Part shown: piece by piece, positions 50,217-63,005 of the stretch
Numbering within the stretch: position 1 is the first letter of the stretch
Layout of the letters: each line of letters begins with the position of its first letter
Assembly (NCBI RefSeq): GCF_000203795.2
Contig: NW_006281103.1
Coordinates: forward strand, 325,224-389,223
Direction: 5' to 3'
Source: Batrachochytrium dendrobatidis JAM81
Taxonomy: Eukaryota > Chytridiomycota > Chytridiomycetes > Rhizophydiales
DNA: 64,000 bases
Notes under the pieces: generated by a model
What the model was told of the DNA's origin: nothing
The model's database searches: none
Seen by the model: the letters and a program-made list of their open reading frames with translations, nothing else
Made by a program: the position numbers and the translations under genes

Positions 50217-52802
50217 TTATTCAAGAATTTTGGATCGATAAAGACAAATATAGGCTGTATGCCAGTCACCACCACCCTCAAGTTTGACAATGTCCTCTGG
50301 CTGGACTTGCGAGACGCGATCATCATCAAATTTCCCTAAAAGGTTGTAGAATTGCAAATTAAATTAAAATGCCAGCTTAATCAGGCAGCGCATTGATGCA
50401 ACTTACACCAGTTATCAGTTGTTTGGCTTTTGACCCAGCCAATGTAATGTCCAGAGTCAGCAGCACGACCAACATGAGTTAGCACTATCAAATCATTGCC
50501 AAAATAAAATGCTCAAGTTAATCAAAACGGCTCATTAAAGTTAGTCTGGCTGTGCATAGATATACCTGCAACCAAATCATATTGACCCGAAGGATTGGCT
50601 CCAGGATCATTAACAAGGCTGTCATCCACATTGAGCTTTTTAAGAGCTTCAAAGTGAGACTTTTTGTAATCTGTAGATTTTGAAGAGTCGACCATTTCCA
50701 CATCAGCACTGGTAGAAGCACCAGGTTGCGATGCAGCAAGCTTCTTTAATTTCTAAACGCAATAAAAATTACAAATGTTACAGCTTGCCAATAAAAGTTT
50801 AAGTGTAATCAAAGTAAAGCGTAAATTTTAAACAATCGTATAGCCCATGATGGCACTTTAAACTTAAAGTATGACGTACCGCTTCATCCGCTTTTTTGTC
50901 AGACATTTCTTTTAAACGCTGTTTGGCTGGTGCAAGTTTTTCCTGAAGTTCAGGAGTGCAAAAAGGCACCATATCTAGCTCCATAGGAAATTGGACTCTC
51001 TGAAATTTGATAATGCAAAGTTGTAAAAAATGAATTGTAATTATAAAAACGAATCAGTAATAAATACCTTGAGAATCTTTGCCTTGACATTTTCTTGGGG
51101 CTTCCACTGAAAACGTACAAAATTAACAGTCAAGTACTGTGGCAATCGTGTGATTTTGGATGATTTACTGTATTTGGCACTGCGGTTCAAACTTGGTGAA
51201 TTTTTTTCAATTTTTTCAATCAAGCTATTTGCAATTTCCGATACCAAATAGGTAGAAACTAAATCCACAAAATTATTTGTAAACACCATTAAACTGTCAT
51301 GCATATGTTGTGTAGTAAATGAAATATATACCTCCAGCACTAATATTGACACGCAACTTGTTGAATGATTCAACAGCGGTGGTTTTGGGCTCAGATTCAG
51401 ATTCAGTGCAATGAGTACTAAAATAGCATGCCAGCCATTAGCACATCAGGAAAAAATGATTTGTCAGAGATTCATGTATGCAAGCACAGCCTTTAAAACG
51501 TCAATTCTTTAAGCAAATACAATTGCACTCACGTAGAAATCGTTTCAGTGGTCATATATTGCTCGACAAATCGTTTTCCCTTTTCAACTTGACCTGTAAC
51601 AGAAATGCCAGGAATTTTTTCATTCAAGGCTTGAATGATTTGACCCCAACATTCTTCAGCATCTTGTTGCAAAAATCCCTGATTGTTAGACTCGCCGAAT
51701 TGAGGAAATACAGAACGCAAGACCTACCCAATGAATATTTTTATAATATAGAGACGGGTTAAAAATGGACGTTCAAGTGAGTTGAGCCATTAAACACTCA
51801 AACAGGCGCCATGACATCAGATTCAATTTACCTGAAGAAATACCATGGGTAAAATAGATTCACCCGAGTCATTTAGTTCTTTCAATAAAGATCGCATAGA
51901 AACAGAAAGATCGCAGTAAGCATCCTGATTAGCTGGTCGTTCAATGCTAATAAAAGGGTTCAAGTAGAGTAAACCAAGCTTTAGCATAAAATAAAAACGA
52001 GTAGTGTTTGACTATATGGACAGTAAAAACGTACTGTTCCATTGCCTCGAGGAGTTCTGGGACAGCTCTTAGACATTGAATAGTGGCATTCATGTAGCAT
52101 GTATTTCCAAGATTGATGAGACCAGCAGGAACTTTAAGCTATTCATTCAAGACATACAATGTATCAGTTAAAATCAGATCTTGATGGATCAAGCAATGAA
52201 TTTCATATATTAATAAACATCCGCTTACTGCTTGCGCAAGTTGAGTGTCAGACATGTCTTCTACAAACACAGTTGTTTTTTCTGGAGCTTTTGGGAGTTC
52301 ACCAGCGGTGCCCATCATCTACAATAGTATATAATATTGACATTACAATCCAAAAGTTGAATGCAGTAACATATTTGATAAAACTAGCAAGTACCATCAA
52401 TTGTTGGCCCTAAATAGTAATGGGTAAAAATCAAGCATACATATGGGTTAGGTTATGATTCAACTAGACGTATTAAAAGATGGTGATGAAATAGGCTGAA
52501 GTCAACGTGAAAGTACACACCTCTTTGAGTCCAAGAGTATTTAAAATCACATCGTCCTGTCAAGATTAATAAAAAGATATGTTACTTGTAGTCGTTGATC
52601 CTGATGCAAACAAGATGAGAATTACCTTGAGCATACCACCTTTGACCATGATCTTTTGTCGCTCAGGAGCTACTCCAGTCAGCGAAAAAAGTTGCATTTT
52701 GAAAACGATGCCAGACTGCAACAAATCAACCTCGATAGGATACTTTTTACCGTTCCATTTGACAGATACTAAAGTAGACAATGTGCACAATTCATTGAAC
52801 AT
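50217..52802 (-). CDS. UBP6: Proteasome-associated deubiquitinase USP14/UBP6
   Basis: A ubiquitin-specific protease that docks on the proteasome lid and trims ubiquitin chains. The minus strand has about ten exons. The N-terminal ubiquitin-like domain reads LVSVKWNGKKYPIEVDLLQS and GVAPERQKIMVKGGML. A linker follows, then the Cys box AGLINLGNTCYMNATIQCLR with the catalytic Cys (about 52130-52080). Next are LRSVFPQFGESNNQGFLQQD with AEECW, LPQYLTVNFVRFQWK, VQFPMELDMVPFCTPELQEK, and the His box GQYDLVAVLTHVGRAADSGH followed by YIGWVK. The stop is at 50217-50219. The order, roughly 490-residue size and the QQDAEECW block match USP14. The ATG at 52802 gives MFNELCTLSTL ahead of the usual family start; an upstream first exon cannot be excluded. 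Confidence 0.93.
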
Positions 52803-53411
52803 GAATGACAATAAATAAGTTTAGATTCGTGCTCAGTATCTCGATAGCATTCCAAGAATCAATTCACTCGATGGACAATAAAGTTGAATATTTTAAACTC
52901 AAAATAGATAAATATCAATCCAACAAATCAACAGACAGCAAGAGTATTGCAGCCAGGGCTGCAAGTAGAGTCAAATATAAATTCAGTAGTGCCAAAGAAT
53001 TCTGAATAAGCAGTTATTGAGTAGATTCGGCGTATTCAATACACAATCCAAGCAAATACGCAACTGTTAAGAGAAGCAGTCATTGTTCAATGAATTGATT
53101 GGCGGAAGTTGCAGATCTACAGATTTGAAATCAAGTTGATTTTTGGGGAATTAATTTTTACCCAAATATTTGTATTTTTGGTCAATTTCTTGTTGTTTCA
53201 GTTTTGCCCGTTTTTTGTACTTTCCGTTTAATCCTTTTAATTCGACCAGTTGCGAATCTATCTATTCTTCATCGTCACTGTTGGCATTTTAGTCTACTGT
53301 GTACAGTGATTTACTCTAAGGCTGTTGGATTATTTAAGCTTGTTATACACTTTAAAGTTTTCAGCTCCATTGTTTTACCGATAACGTGCGGATCTAAATC
53401 CAAACCATACA
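52803..53411. promoter_or_regulatory. Divergent promoter region of USP14 and the HDAC gene
   Basis: About 610 bp separate two outward-facing start codons. No gene is recognisable and no specific factor site was identified. T-rich tracts precede the HDAC ATG. Confidence 0.4.
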
Positions 53412-55975
53412 ATGGCTGCTCCCATAACTACAACTACTGTCCGAAATCGCAAATCAAAAGTCTCTTATTACTATCATGGTATTGCATCGTTTTTCATTGT
53501 TTCTGAAATCTCTGATGGATTCATGTTATCTACAATTTGTCTGATGCATCGTTTCGCTCTATGCCAAGAAAACTTGGCAAATATTCCGATTTGGTGCTAG
53601 ATAAATGCATATTTAATGTTCGAGCCATCACTGCAAATATATGCTACAAGTAGTCATTAACACTGACACTTTTACCAACTGCATTACTCTTGTGTATTAT
53701 AGATGATGTTGGTCTTTACCACTACGGCCCTCAGCATCCAATGAAGGTTTGTTTTGGATACTTGGCAAAATCGACTATTTTAGTAGATCTTCTTATACTA
53801 TCAAACTCTTGGTGTATGCTTCATATATGATCTACTCATACTTTCAGGAACAATATTGCTATGTTTCAACCATAAATCATCTAAAAATGTGACTTTTTGC
53901 TTATCTATATATTACTAAAACTAACTTGAGCTTACATTGGGTTTTTGTTTTAGCCACATCGCATTCGCATGACCCATAATCTTGTGGTTAATTATGGTCT
54001 ATATAAGAAACTTGAAATCAATGTGGGTGAATCGACCATTTTATGGCATCACATGCTTATTCTAATATCAATTCTGATCACTTGTTGTTTTTAATGTGTA
54101 ACGGATAGAGACCTACGCCTGCTACTTTGAAAGAAATGACCAAGTTTCACTCAGATGACTATATCGAGTTCTTGCATAGAGTTCAGCCAGACAACACAGA
54201 TGAAATCAACAAATATCAGCAAAAATGTAATACTATGTCTTGATATATTTCAATTTATTCGAGGTTTTATATTATTTTTGCTCATACCATGTGTTTTAAA
54301 AACAATCACTTGTTTTGAATATACTAGTCAATCTGGGAGAAGATTGTCCAGTATGGGACGGTCTGTATGAATTCTGTGCTTTGTCTGCGGGTGGATCGTT
54401 ATGTAAGTAGTCAGTCTGTAGATGCTTACTTTTAATTCTATGATTACTTGGTATTGAGCTAATCATTCATTTTACGCAAAGCCGCTGCATCCAAGCTCAA
54501 CCGTGGCGAATCTGATATTGCTATCAACTGGAGTGGTGGTCTGCATCATGCTAAAAAGGGCGAAGCGTCTGGGTTTTGTTATGTTAATGATATTGTTTTG
54601 GGCATTTTGGAACTATTGCGATATCATCAGCGTGTCCTGTATATTGATATTGACAATCACCACGGCGATGGTGTTGAAGAGGCTTTTTACACAACTGACC
54701 GTGTCATGACCGTGTCTTTTCACAAGTATGGTGAATATTTCCCAGGTACTGGTGATATTAACGATGTAGGCCATGGTCGAGGAAAACATTTTGCAATTAA
54801 TTTTCCTCTCAAGGACGGTATTGATGACGAGTCATACAAGGATATTTTTTCTACTGTAGGTTTAGCATGCCATTCAGGGGTATTTGTGCCACGCTGCATC
54901 CTATGCTTTTTGTAGACTGATGTGCGTTGATCAATGTGTTTTAGGTCCTCACCTCTGTAATGGAGCGATATCGTCCGGGGGCAGTTATTCTTCAATGTGG
55001 TGCAGATTCATTGGCTGGCGATCGTCTCGGATGCTTTAACCTATCCATGCATGGTATGAGTAGCTTATACAAACTATAGCTCAACTACCCTTTATTATTT
55101 GTTAATACGACTATTATGTTTTAATCATTTAATGTTTTGAACTATTAGGACATGCGTATGCAGTTGATTTTATGAAAAAATTCAATGTACCACTCATGAT
55201 TCTTGGTGGAGGAGGATACACAATTCGTAATGTATGTCGCACTTGGACCTACGAAACAGCCCGTTGTGTTGATGAAGAGCTTTCAGAAGAACTTCCTTAC
55301 AACGACTACTTTCAATATTTTGGACCCAGCTTTCGTCTTGAAGTGCCCAGCACCAATATGGAGAACATGAACTCTCGTGAATATCTCAATCGCATGAAAA
55401 CCAAAATTCTTGAAAATCTTCGTCACTTGAATTTTGCACCCAGTGTACAAATACATCAAGTTCCTCACGACACATATTCATCTGAAGATGAGGAGGATGA
55501 AAACGATGCAAAAGACCACCGCATTACCCAAAAAATGTCGGATAAGCGATTTGTGCCTGACAATGAGCGATCCGATTCGGAGGATGAGGGAGATGGCAGA
55601 CGGAATGAGCGATTATATAGAGAACGATCTTTACTATTTCATGATAAAGAAGGGCCAAAGGCAAATTCTACTGGATACCGCCAGCCCGGTCTTGGATTGA
55701 ATTTCTCAGCTGCCAAGGATGAAGATGCATCTTCTGCACCTGGTGGTGTAAATGAATCTACTGCCGAGTCGTCGTCTGCGCCTGCTTTTACATCTCGTCA
55801 GACTTTTACTAGACCAACACCGAATGATGCCATGGATTTAGACGGACCACCGCCTCCTAGAAAAGCAAAATTGAATGCAGAAATTGCTATGCAGGATGCA
55901 ACAGAAGACGAGGAAGAGGCAGATGATGAAGGTGGTGACAATGACGACGAAGATCCCAAAAACTATGCTGAATAA
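53412..55975 (+). CDS. RPD3: Class I histone deacetylase, RPD3/HDAC1 type
   Basis: A zinc-dependent lysine deacetylase and catalytic subunit of nuclear corepressor complexes. About eight exons. Exon 1 (53412-53479) ends SYYYH and joins [15 protein letters not shown], then [39 protein letters not shown] and [20 protein letters not shown]. The catalytic core in 54480-54860 has [20 protein letters not shown] (paired His) and [20 protein letters not shown] (zinc ligands), then [14 protein letters not shown]. Later exons give [20 protein letters not shown] and the loop [20 protein letters not shown]. The last exon (55150-55975) continues to [11 protein letters not shown], then a long acidic, low-complexity tail with SDKRF and [10 protein letters not shown] that resembles the animal HDAC1/2 tail. 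The protein ends EDPKNYAE. Confidence 0.96.
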
Positions 55976-57539
55976 GTTATGGATCAATTTAAACTCGCTA
56001 TTTTTTACTACTGCTATCCAAGCCGTTGACTGTTGATATTTTGTTTGGAAGCCAGAGTTTATTTTCTGATGTTGTTGATTTACAGTCGTATGCATGTAAA
56101 ATGGAATACTTTACTTGCCGTCTTTACTTTGAAATAAACAATGGTTGGATATTTGTTGCACTTTTCTACTAAAAATCGACTAATAACAACACTCATCATA
56201 TAGTACAAAATCAAACTATAGTTTTGGATTCAAGTCGTTTCCTTTTTTGATACGGTCATACATTATAGAATTGAAAAGTCTGAAACTGGATTCATCCGTT
56301 ACAATCTGGATACTGAGTTTGACTGTTATCAATCAAATCTGGTGTGAATTATCAAAGGAATTCTGCTATGCATCAGTTTACGTGACTCGACACTATTTAC
56401 TGAATGAGTCCAACCAATCTCGTAACTCCTCTCGGAGTGAATTTTACCCAACCATACACGACTGTGAACACCACCGCTACAGTGACTGTGTTTTGTCCAC
56501 AAAGTCAATCCAAGTTGTTCATATGCGACAACAGCACGTTGCACACACACGCAGACTGTCGATACGGAATGACAAGCAACAATCAACTTATTCCGTAATC
56601 GTGCAATTGTTGACATAAATGCCATTGCGGTCAATGCTGTATCGACTGGTGTCAAACCTTGAATGAATGCTGCAACTCGCATTTGTTTATTGCGTTTTGC
56701 ATCAAATGCAATGTGCACACTCAATAAACTTTGTGGTATTTTGGTCACATTCCGTATCAATCTGCAACGGGTTAACAACATCCATACAATCAACAACACG
56801 ATCAGATTATTAGTGGATCAATCTATTGCTGTCAAACTTGTAGTCATGACCCAACTTGGTACAAATCAGGTCAAATTTGATCCAGAAACTCCAACAAAAA
56901 CATCAATCCGACCACTGAGCTGACTGCTCGTCAACGGTTTACTGGTTATATGGGTTTATTGTTGATGGACAAGCGTGTAAACTGTCGTACATGCAATTTA
57001 TACTGCGAGTTGATGGTCAAGTCTGACAATCTGCATTCATGAACTTGTGTGCAAGCAGTGTTTTGTTGGATCTCAAACATCCTGCAACTCGCACAGTTGT
57101 TTGCACAGTTGCTCACCTATCAATCCAACTGGATCTGCAACTCTGTCAAGCAAATCCGTAGTGCAACCTGCTGATGTTGATGTGACTACAATAAACACGA
57201 AACTCACCGAAATAACACTTGCTGATCTGACAGATCAATGAGTGACACTCTAACCATTAATACCAAACAAACAACGTTTTGAATCAACAATCAACTGTCA
57301 TGACAATTGGTAACATTCGTGGTCATTTGGCATCCATCTCAAACCATCACATCAAACACATTTCCAAAATCGATTGCTGGACAACTCAACTCGGTGCACG
57401 AGTCCGCATTACTGTGCCAGAGTCATGTTCCGCACACACTATCCATCAACTCTGTCACCAATCATCCGTACAACAACTGACACATACACAAAGACTGTCA
57501 ACGCAGGCATCCAACGACATCCTCACTGTATGTTCCACC

Positions 57540-58011
57540 ACTTCCTAATTGTTGTCAAATATTGTCAGCCAATGTGTCAAACATTGCCAGCAAACACTCA
57601 CTACTTTGACATATATTCAGCCAAACCGACTATGTGGATTATCCGAGACTTGCATTGCAACGGACAGTTTCAAGCACACAGTGTGTGGTTTCAATGTATT
57701 GCAACACTCGGCAACTGTTCCCGAACATCGAGACACCATTCGGTATTGACAAATGGTTTGGATTTGCAAAATGACTGTTTATGGCACCATAATTGTCGCA
57801 AACATTCCAAACTTTACACCTGACTGTGTTTGGACTGTTGGCTGTGTACATTGGACACTCGGCTGCATGCGACTATCAAACGCAAAATGTCTTGTCTGCC
57901 ATTCAACATGTCCTGTCAGCAGTTATTCCGTTTGACGATCACTCATCCGTGCTACTGTTTGCAAACTGGGACACTGAATATGCGCCATTACAACGCATCA
58001 TACACGCATGA
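57540..58011 (+). pseudogene. Broken endonuclease (APE-like) domain of the retroelement
   Basis: In successive frames I read LSETCIATDSFKHTVCGFNV, resembling the exposed Glu-Thr motif (ETxL) region of LINE endonucleases, and later SVLLFANWDTEYAPL, which resembles the usual GDxN block with the first Asp lost. Frames shift several times and stops intervene, so it is non-functional. Confidence 0.55.
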
Positions 58012-59169
58012 ATACTGCGTTTGACTGTCATGCAGTATGTTGGCAATATGCAGACAGTAACATCACTCGAGTGAGCAGGACTGCATGTCATTGACACTCT
58101 ATCAATCACTTTGTGTGTGACGAGACTAAACAAACACTTGTAGAATCTGCTCGTGTAGACATGAATATTGCGGTTGTTGATGATGTGTCATTTACACTTG
58201 CATCCGCACTAATACACATGCACCAACTCATTCAGTCCATTCCACTCATCCAACTAACATATCACAACTCTGCATATATGCCTATGATCGGATTGCAATG
58301 TTCACGATTGGTGGAATATATGCAGCGTTTGATGGATCATACACGGACACACACGAGCTATGCATTCAGTTATTGGATGCTGCCAATGCAACAGTGAATG
58401 ACTGTCAACTGCACGCACATGCACATACTGCTCGGCTACATAAACGTCGACTGTATCGCTCAATCAAACGGACAACTTGACATGGTAACACTGGAGTATC
58501 GATGTACATTACAGCAAGTATCCGCGACAATCACAATGAACTCTGTCGCAGCCAACTAGGTGCATGCTGGGACAAACACAATGCAACAATCCAGCGACTT
58601 GAATGCGCCAATGAACATATGAACTGGATCAAGTTTGCTGACACATTTGGCCGGACAGTATTGATGATCGTTTTGATATGACATTTGCAGCAGCTCGAGT
58701 CATGTCTGGTGGTGCAACACACACAACATCCATCATTTCATTCCACTATACGATGCGATGCCAATCGTATCATTCAGTACAGCAGTGATAATATTTTTGG
58801 CATACCGAATAATCACCACTTGCGTCTTGCTATGGACGATAGTGGACATTTACTTGACTTGCAGTAATGGCAGTACTTGCATATACGTGATTCACTTTCA
58901 CCATACAAACTGTTTCCGATTCGTGGCGATGCAACTAATCTCGACTCGGATATATCTTGAAATCGACTAGCTGATGCAATACAGCAGCTGATCCACATCA
59001 GACACTCGGAAAACAACAGGATATTGGCCATAATCTACTAAGTCGCATTATATGCATCGAATGATACTACACCTGATGAACCACCCAATCCATTTGCTCG
59101 TGTCCTGCTACACACAGTTCAGTCAATATGTTGACGGCCACTATGCAACCTGATGGCAGTCTGCATACA

Positions 59170-59990
59170 CTGTACCGATTGTACTGACTGCATATATTGA
59201 CAACAATAACGGTGATCACATTGATACAAACGACAAACACGGTATTACACTGATTGATGTGTGTCATAAACTGGTATGCAAGGTCTTGCAAACACACATT
59301 GATGGGTCGTGGTGCTCAACAAACTCGTCACCACTAAGCATGGTCGATTTTAAACCAAACAAGTGTGTTGTGCAGGTTGGTTCACTAGTCGATATTGTTC
59401 AATGACAGCAGTGCGTGCAGCTCAATATTATTGTTGTGTTGATTGACATTCAAAATGCATTCAACACTGTCACGGTTGGTGCCTTGATATGATAACTGCA
59501 ACACATGTGATTGATACCACGCACACTGGTCTTGCTAATAGCGCTGTAAACATGCTCATCAGCTTGTGCTCAGACTGAATCATTGGTTTCTGATCCATTT
59601 CCAATTGAACATGGAGTCCGGTGGTGATGTCCACTGTCAGATTGTTGTTCAACATGTTCATCAACAACATACACGATGATATCAACCGATTGTCATTGCA
59701 TGAGTATCGTGTAAATCACCATCAATGTGAGGGTTCATGTATGCCGACAATATCGTGATATTTGCCGACTCTGATCAATCACTCCAATTGGATCTGGTGT
59801 ACTTGCGCAATGAATGGAACAATGTCAAACAAGTTTTGGTGTAGTCAAATGCAACATACTCAGTTTCCGTGGTCACAACACTTTGATTCCGAATTACCAA
59901 TTGATATGATGCTACACGAACAACAGGTTCGTCATGTTCAACACTACAAATATCTGGATGTTGTATTGCATGAACCACTGTATCACACCA
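59170..59990 (+). pseudogene. Broken reverse-transcriptase domain of the retroelement
   Basis: Recognisable blocks in shifting frames: DKHGITLIDVCHKLVCKVLQ (fingers, about 59228-59290), VVLIDIQNAFNTVTVGAL (block with the first catalytic Asp, about 59430-59488), YADNIVIFADSDQSLQLDL at 59740-59796 (the YADD box with Asn in the last position), and HYKYLDVVLHEPL (about 59940-59985). The order and spacing fit LINE-type reverse transcriptases. Stops between blocks show decay. Confidence 0.75.
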
Positions 59991-60378
59991 TGCGACTGAA
60001 CTATAATCAGGTTGCTGTATCCAATAGCATGTTGGTTGTGTCCGGTTCTTGCAAACCACCAACTCACAATCAACTTTCAGACACGAATATTCTTGGCAGT
60101 CATTCTAGGAATGATCATGTATGCACTGGATCTGGTTGGTGGTTGGTGGTAACTTGACCTGAATACACACTCAACAGTCAACAACAGTGTGCGACACATA
60201 TTGAATGCATGCAAATCCATGACTGTCAATACTTGTTGTTGAAATGGGTTCAGATCACCATCAGCTCGCTCACTCGTTGCACCAATGTGATTGCATGATC
60301 AATCTGACACCAACCAAACCACACTCGAATATATATGTTCCAGTCATGTGCATGGTGTATCGATTGTCAACTCACAAT

Positions 60379-61083
60379 GTCAACTCCAACACATTCCACC
60401 ATGATTATGGTCACATCACATCATGCTGATGTATGTCGATCGGTATCACATTGCAAACGACTGTCATTCAATGACTGCAATGCAATACCGTGCATGTATT
60501 GTGACTGATGCGCTGTGCACCATCAACAAGTGTGCAACTGTCACTCGATATATCGACTCTGATATGCAACACTATGCTGTGTTTACCATGATCATGTTTT
60601 TGATCAATCTCGGACTCAATACATGGTTTGTCATGTTGGATCGTGTGAATGTGTCATGGACTGCAATTTAGTTGCAGACACACATATGTTTGACATTGAC
60701 CGATGCATACTGTGCAATGACTGATCAGTGCGTGTGTAATTACACACTTGGTGGTATTGTGCGTTATGGTTGTTTGACAATGTATGAATGCTGGATTAGT
60801 CGGTTATATGCAACCCATTTGAATCGACCTATTGAACAAACACTCGATGTAACTGACAACAATGTGTATACATGGCTGTTTGATTAGTTGAGTTTCTGCT
60901 GGTAGTGTACCAGTGGTAACAGACACAACCCTGACACCATCACCGGGACAGTCATACAACAGTTGACCAATACACTTGTAACACCACCAGTATATGCTTG
61001 TACGATTACAGCCTGTTCACATGAGATCATTTCATATCTCAATACCCGAGTTTATTTTAAATAAATCCATTCAAAAAAATGAA
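60379..61083 (+). repeat. Direct repeat, first copy (retroelement 3' part)
   Basis: The segment from GTCAACTCCAAC through the T-rich end near 61060 is repeated with clear but imperfect identity at 63268-63930, in the same orientation. The best-preserved part is 60400-60590, where most bases match. Confidence 0.85.
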
Positions 61084-62129
61084 CAATTACAATCAAATAC
61101 TGCCACTGTGTTTAATATACACATATTGATGTATTCAGTGATCGTATAGTAGCTGATTGGTGCAATACGATCATGCCAACTATAATATTGCATTGTTGAT
61201 AAATGTGTTTGCATGACAATGATGTGTATGGATAACTGAACCACCATGTAAAAGTCACAATACTTGCACCAGTATATCATATTCCAGCTGTTGATATCGC
61301 GCATTCGATGTCATTGCAATGTATCAACTCACTCAACACGATTGGTATCGATTGTTGCAGTCATCAAATGTCGTCATTACTCATGCATGTACCAGCTGTG
61401 TGTGATTGATATTGATCATCATGACATGTATTCAAATGCAACACTATCAATATACACCGTGTCATTTGTGATCAACTATAACTGGTATGGACTGCAATCG
61501 ATTGTGCACGGCAGTGTAACATTGATCGCAGTTGTTGATCTATGCTCAACAATGCTATGATGGTGAGTGGCTTGATCCAATTGCAGTGTATATACGAGTC
61601 ATACAATGAGTCGTACAACGAGTTGCTCGAGTGATGAAATGAGTGCATCAATCCAGAATACAAGTCAACCATGACATATGATCATGATGTGTGGTTGATA
61701 CAACTATATAGTGACAATCGATATTGATATAGTAGCACACAACATACAATATCACAACACATGTTAATGGCCGACTAATAACTGAATGTCAGCCAGCTGC
61801 GTACAGTTTTACTTGGTTTGTGCTTGGCTATATTGTGACGTACTGACCCTTTTAGGGTGGACGAGGGCGGAAAACTGTAGAATTGATCATACGATATTTG
61901 AATACACAAGCAATTGTTGATCAAAATTACGAATCGTCATATAAAGGAAGATCCCTTTAAAGTTTAACATTGATAGTAATAAATTATTACCAACCCTGAC
62001 AATAGCGCTAGTTTTTTAGGACGGTCATATGAAAACATGCTTTTAACACTGTCCGCTTGATGATGTATAAATACAATTCAAATCAGACCTGTTGAATGAC
62101 ATTACAACTTGCTTAATCAAACCAGTAGA
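61084..62129. other. Unassigned repeat-like stretch and promoter of the secreted-protein gene
   Basis: About 1 kb. The left 750 bp have the CA/TG-rich texture of the retroelement but no readable domain. A 12-bp imperfect tandem unit (GAGTCATACAAT / GAGTCGTACAAC) lies at 61596-61619. The right 200 bp change to ordinary AT-rich sequence with a TATA-like element and appear to be the promoter of the next gene. Confidence 0.5.
62066..62073 (+). promoter_or_regulatory. TATA-like element (TATAAATA)
   Basis: TATAAATA sits 57 bp before the secreted-protein ATG at 62130, a plausible core promoter position. Confidence 0.5.
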
Positions 62130-63005
62130 ATGAAACTTTTAATTGTCGTATTGTCATCAATCCTGCTTGCCTGCTCGGTTACTATTGCTACTCCAATTGA
62201 TCCCAGTGAAATTACAAGTACTGAATCTAGCGCTTCAACAGTTCTTCCCAGTGTGGCTACAACTACTTATCCTAGCTCTTTGCCAACTCCCGATAAAAAT
62301 GGTATAGACTTGGACAACCTTGTCTCACTTCCAAGTAACATCGAGGATTTGCTCAAAGAATACTTAGAAAGACGACATAGTCGCAATGAACAACGAAAAG
62401 TATGCGAGTCAATAAAATCTGAATACTATGATCAACATAAACTGCTAAGCGATCTAAAGAAACGCATTCAAGCTTTGAAAGGTAAATCTGGAAAAAATGG
62501 CGGCAGCTCAAAACATAATGGCAAGATTAGAAAGGTCGAGTTTGAGCTTGAAGGTCAATATTTCAAACTTGACAAGCTTAAAAAAGGTTTTGAAGAATGC
62601 AAGTCCAAGTATGATCGTTTGGATTTTGAACTGAAACTCGTCAAAATACAACTCGTGGAGTGCGTTTTTGGAGAGCCTTGGAACGTCCAGTCGCTTAATC
62701 AGAAACTTTCGCTTATCCGCGTACACCCTGTCTTTAAGGGATACCTTGAAGGACTATGTGAAAAATCATCAGAATGCAAGAAGGGTTCTGATCAAGATCC
62801 TAGTGATCATCAACAGCGTCTGCATTTACAACCGCAAACACAGTCTGAATCTCGCTCCTTCAAACAGAAAGCTTCCTCCTTTGGACAGAGAGCTTCTTCT
62901 AGTATACGTAATGCTTTCTCCAGACTTGGTGATGGGTTTAGATCACTTATCGATCGACTCAGGCGAATCGGATGTGGAAATCAATCCAATCGATCTGAAT
63001 GCTAG
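62130..63005 (+). CDS. Secreted Ser/Thr-rich, coiled-coil protein of a chytrid lineage-specific family
   Basis: Single exon, 291 residues. The ATG at 62130 starts a classic signal peptide (MKLLIVVLSSILLACSVTIA), with likely cleavage just after it. Then comes a Ser/Thr/Pro-rich stretch to about residue 60, a charged helical region (LLKEYLERRHSRNEQRKVCE to LKLVKIQLVECVFG) with coiled-coil pattern, a Cys pair LCEKSSECKKG, and a basic Ser-rich C-terminus (KQKASSFGQRASSSIRNAFS). About seven Cys occur in the mature part, some probably paired. The signal peptide and layout resemble expanded secreted families that I associate with Batrachochytrium; this is recall, not a search. Function is unknown. 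It is intronless and lies between two retroelement pieces. Confidence 0.85.
   Translation: MKLLIVVLSSILLACSVTIATPIDPSEITSTESSASTVLPSVATTTYPSSLPTPDKNGIDLDNLVSLPSNIEDLLKEYLERRHSRNEQRKVCESIKSEYYDQHKLLSDLKKRIQALKGKSGKNGGSSKHNGKIRKVEFELEGQYFKLDKLKKGFEECKSKYDRLDFELKLVKIQLVECVFGEPWNVQSLNQKLSLIRVHPVFKGYLEGLCEKSSECKKGSDQDPSDHQQRLHLQPQTQSESRSFKQKASSFGQRASSSIRNAFSRLGDGFRSLIDRLRRIGCGNQSNRSEC

Larger units (their letters stand above)
56250..61083 (+). mobile_element. Decayed non-LTR (LINE-type) retrotransposon
   Basis: A long + strand relic with many stops and frameshifts. Order of remnants: a Cys-rich, ORF1-like part (MCKQCFVGSQTSC and NPTGSATLSSKSVVQPADVD, about 57047-57240), an endonuclease-like part (57540-58011), a middle region (58200-58870) and a reverse-transcriptase part (about 59170-59990). 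The 3' part (60379-61083) is repeated at 63268-63930. No intact frame longer than about 150 codons remains, so it is not active. Ends are approximate: the right end is where similarity to the second copy stops; the left end is set by the end of the HDAC 3' flank. The sequence looks rich in CA/TG steps compared with its neighbours. Confidence 0.75.

Noticed and set aside
56329..56799. Minus-strand open frame of 156 codons in the retroelement
   Set aside because: It lies antisense to the decayed element, has no recognised domain, and the region contains many comparable chance frames because stops are depleted by composition.
57374..57823. Plus-strand open frame of 149 codons in the retroelement
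   Set aside because: The endonuclease-like blocks occur in other frames at this position, so this frame is not the ancestral one.
61850..61870. ACCC/GGGT palindromic stretch resembling telomeric sequence
   Set aside because: A single short palindrome without tandem TTAGGG units; not a telomere remnant.
62109..62129. TTG-initiated extension of the secreted protein
   Set aside because: The ATG at 62130 starts an ideal signal peptide; the extra seven residues would come from a non-ATG start.
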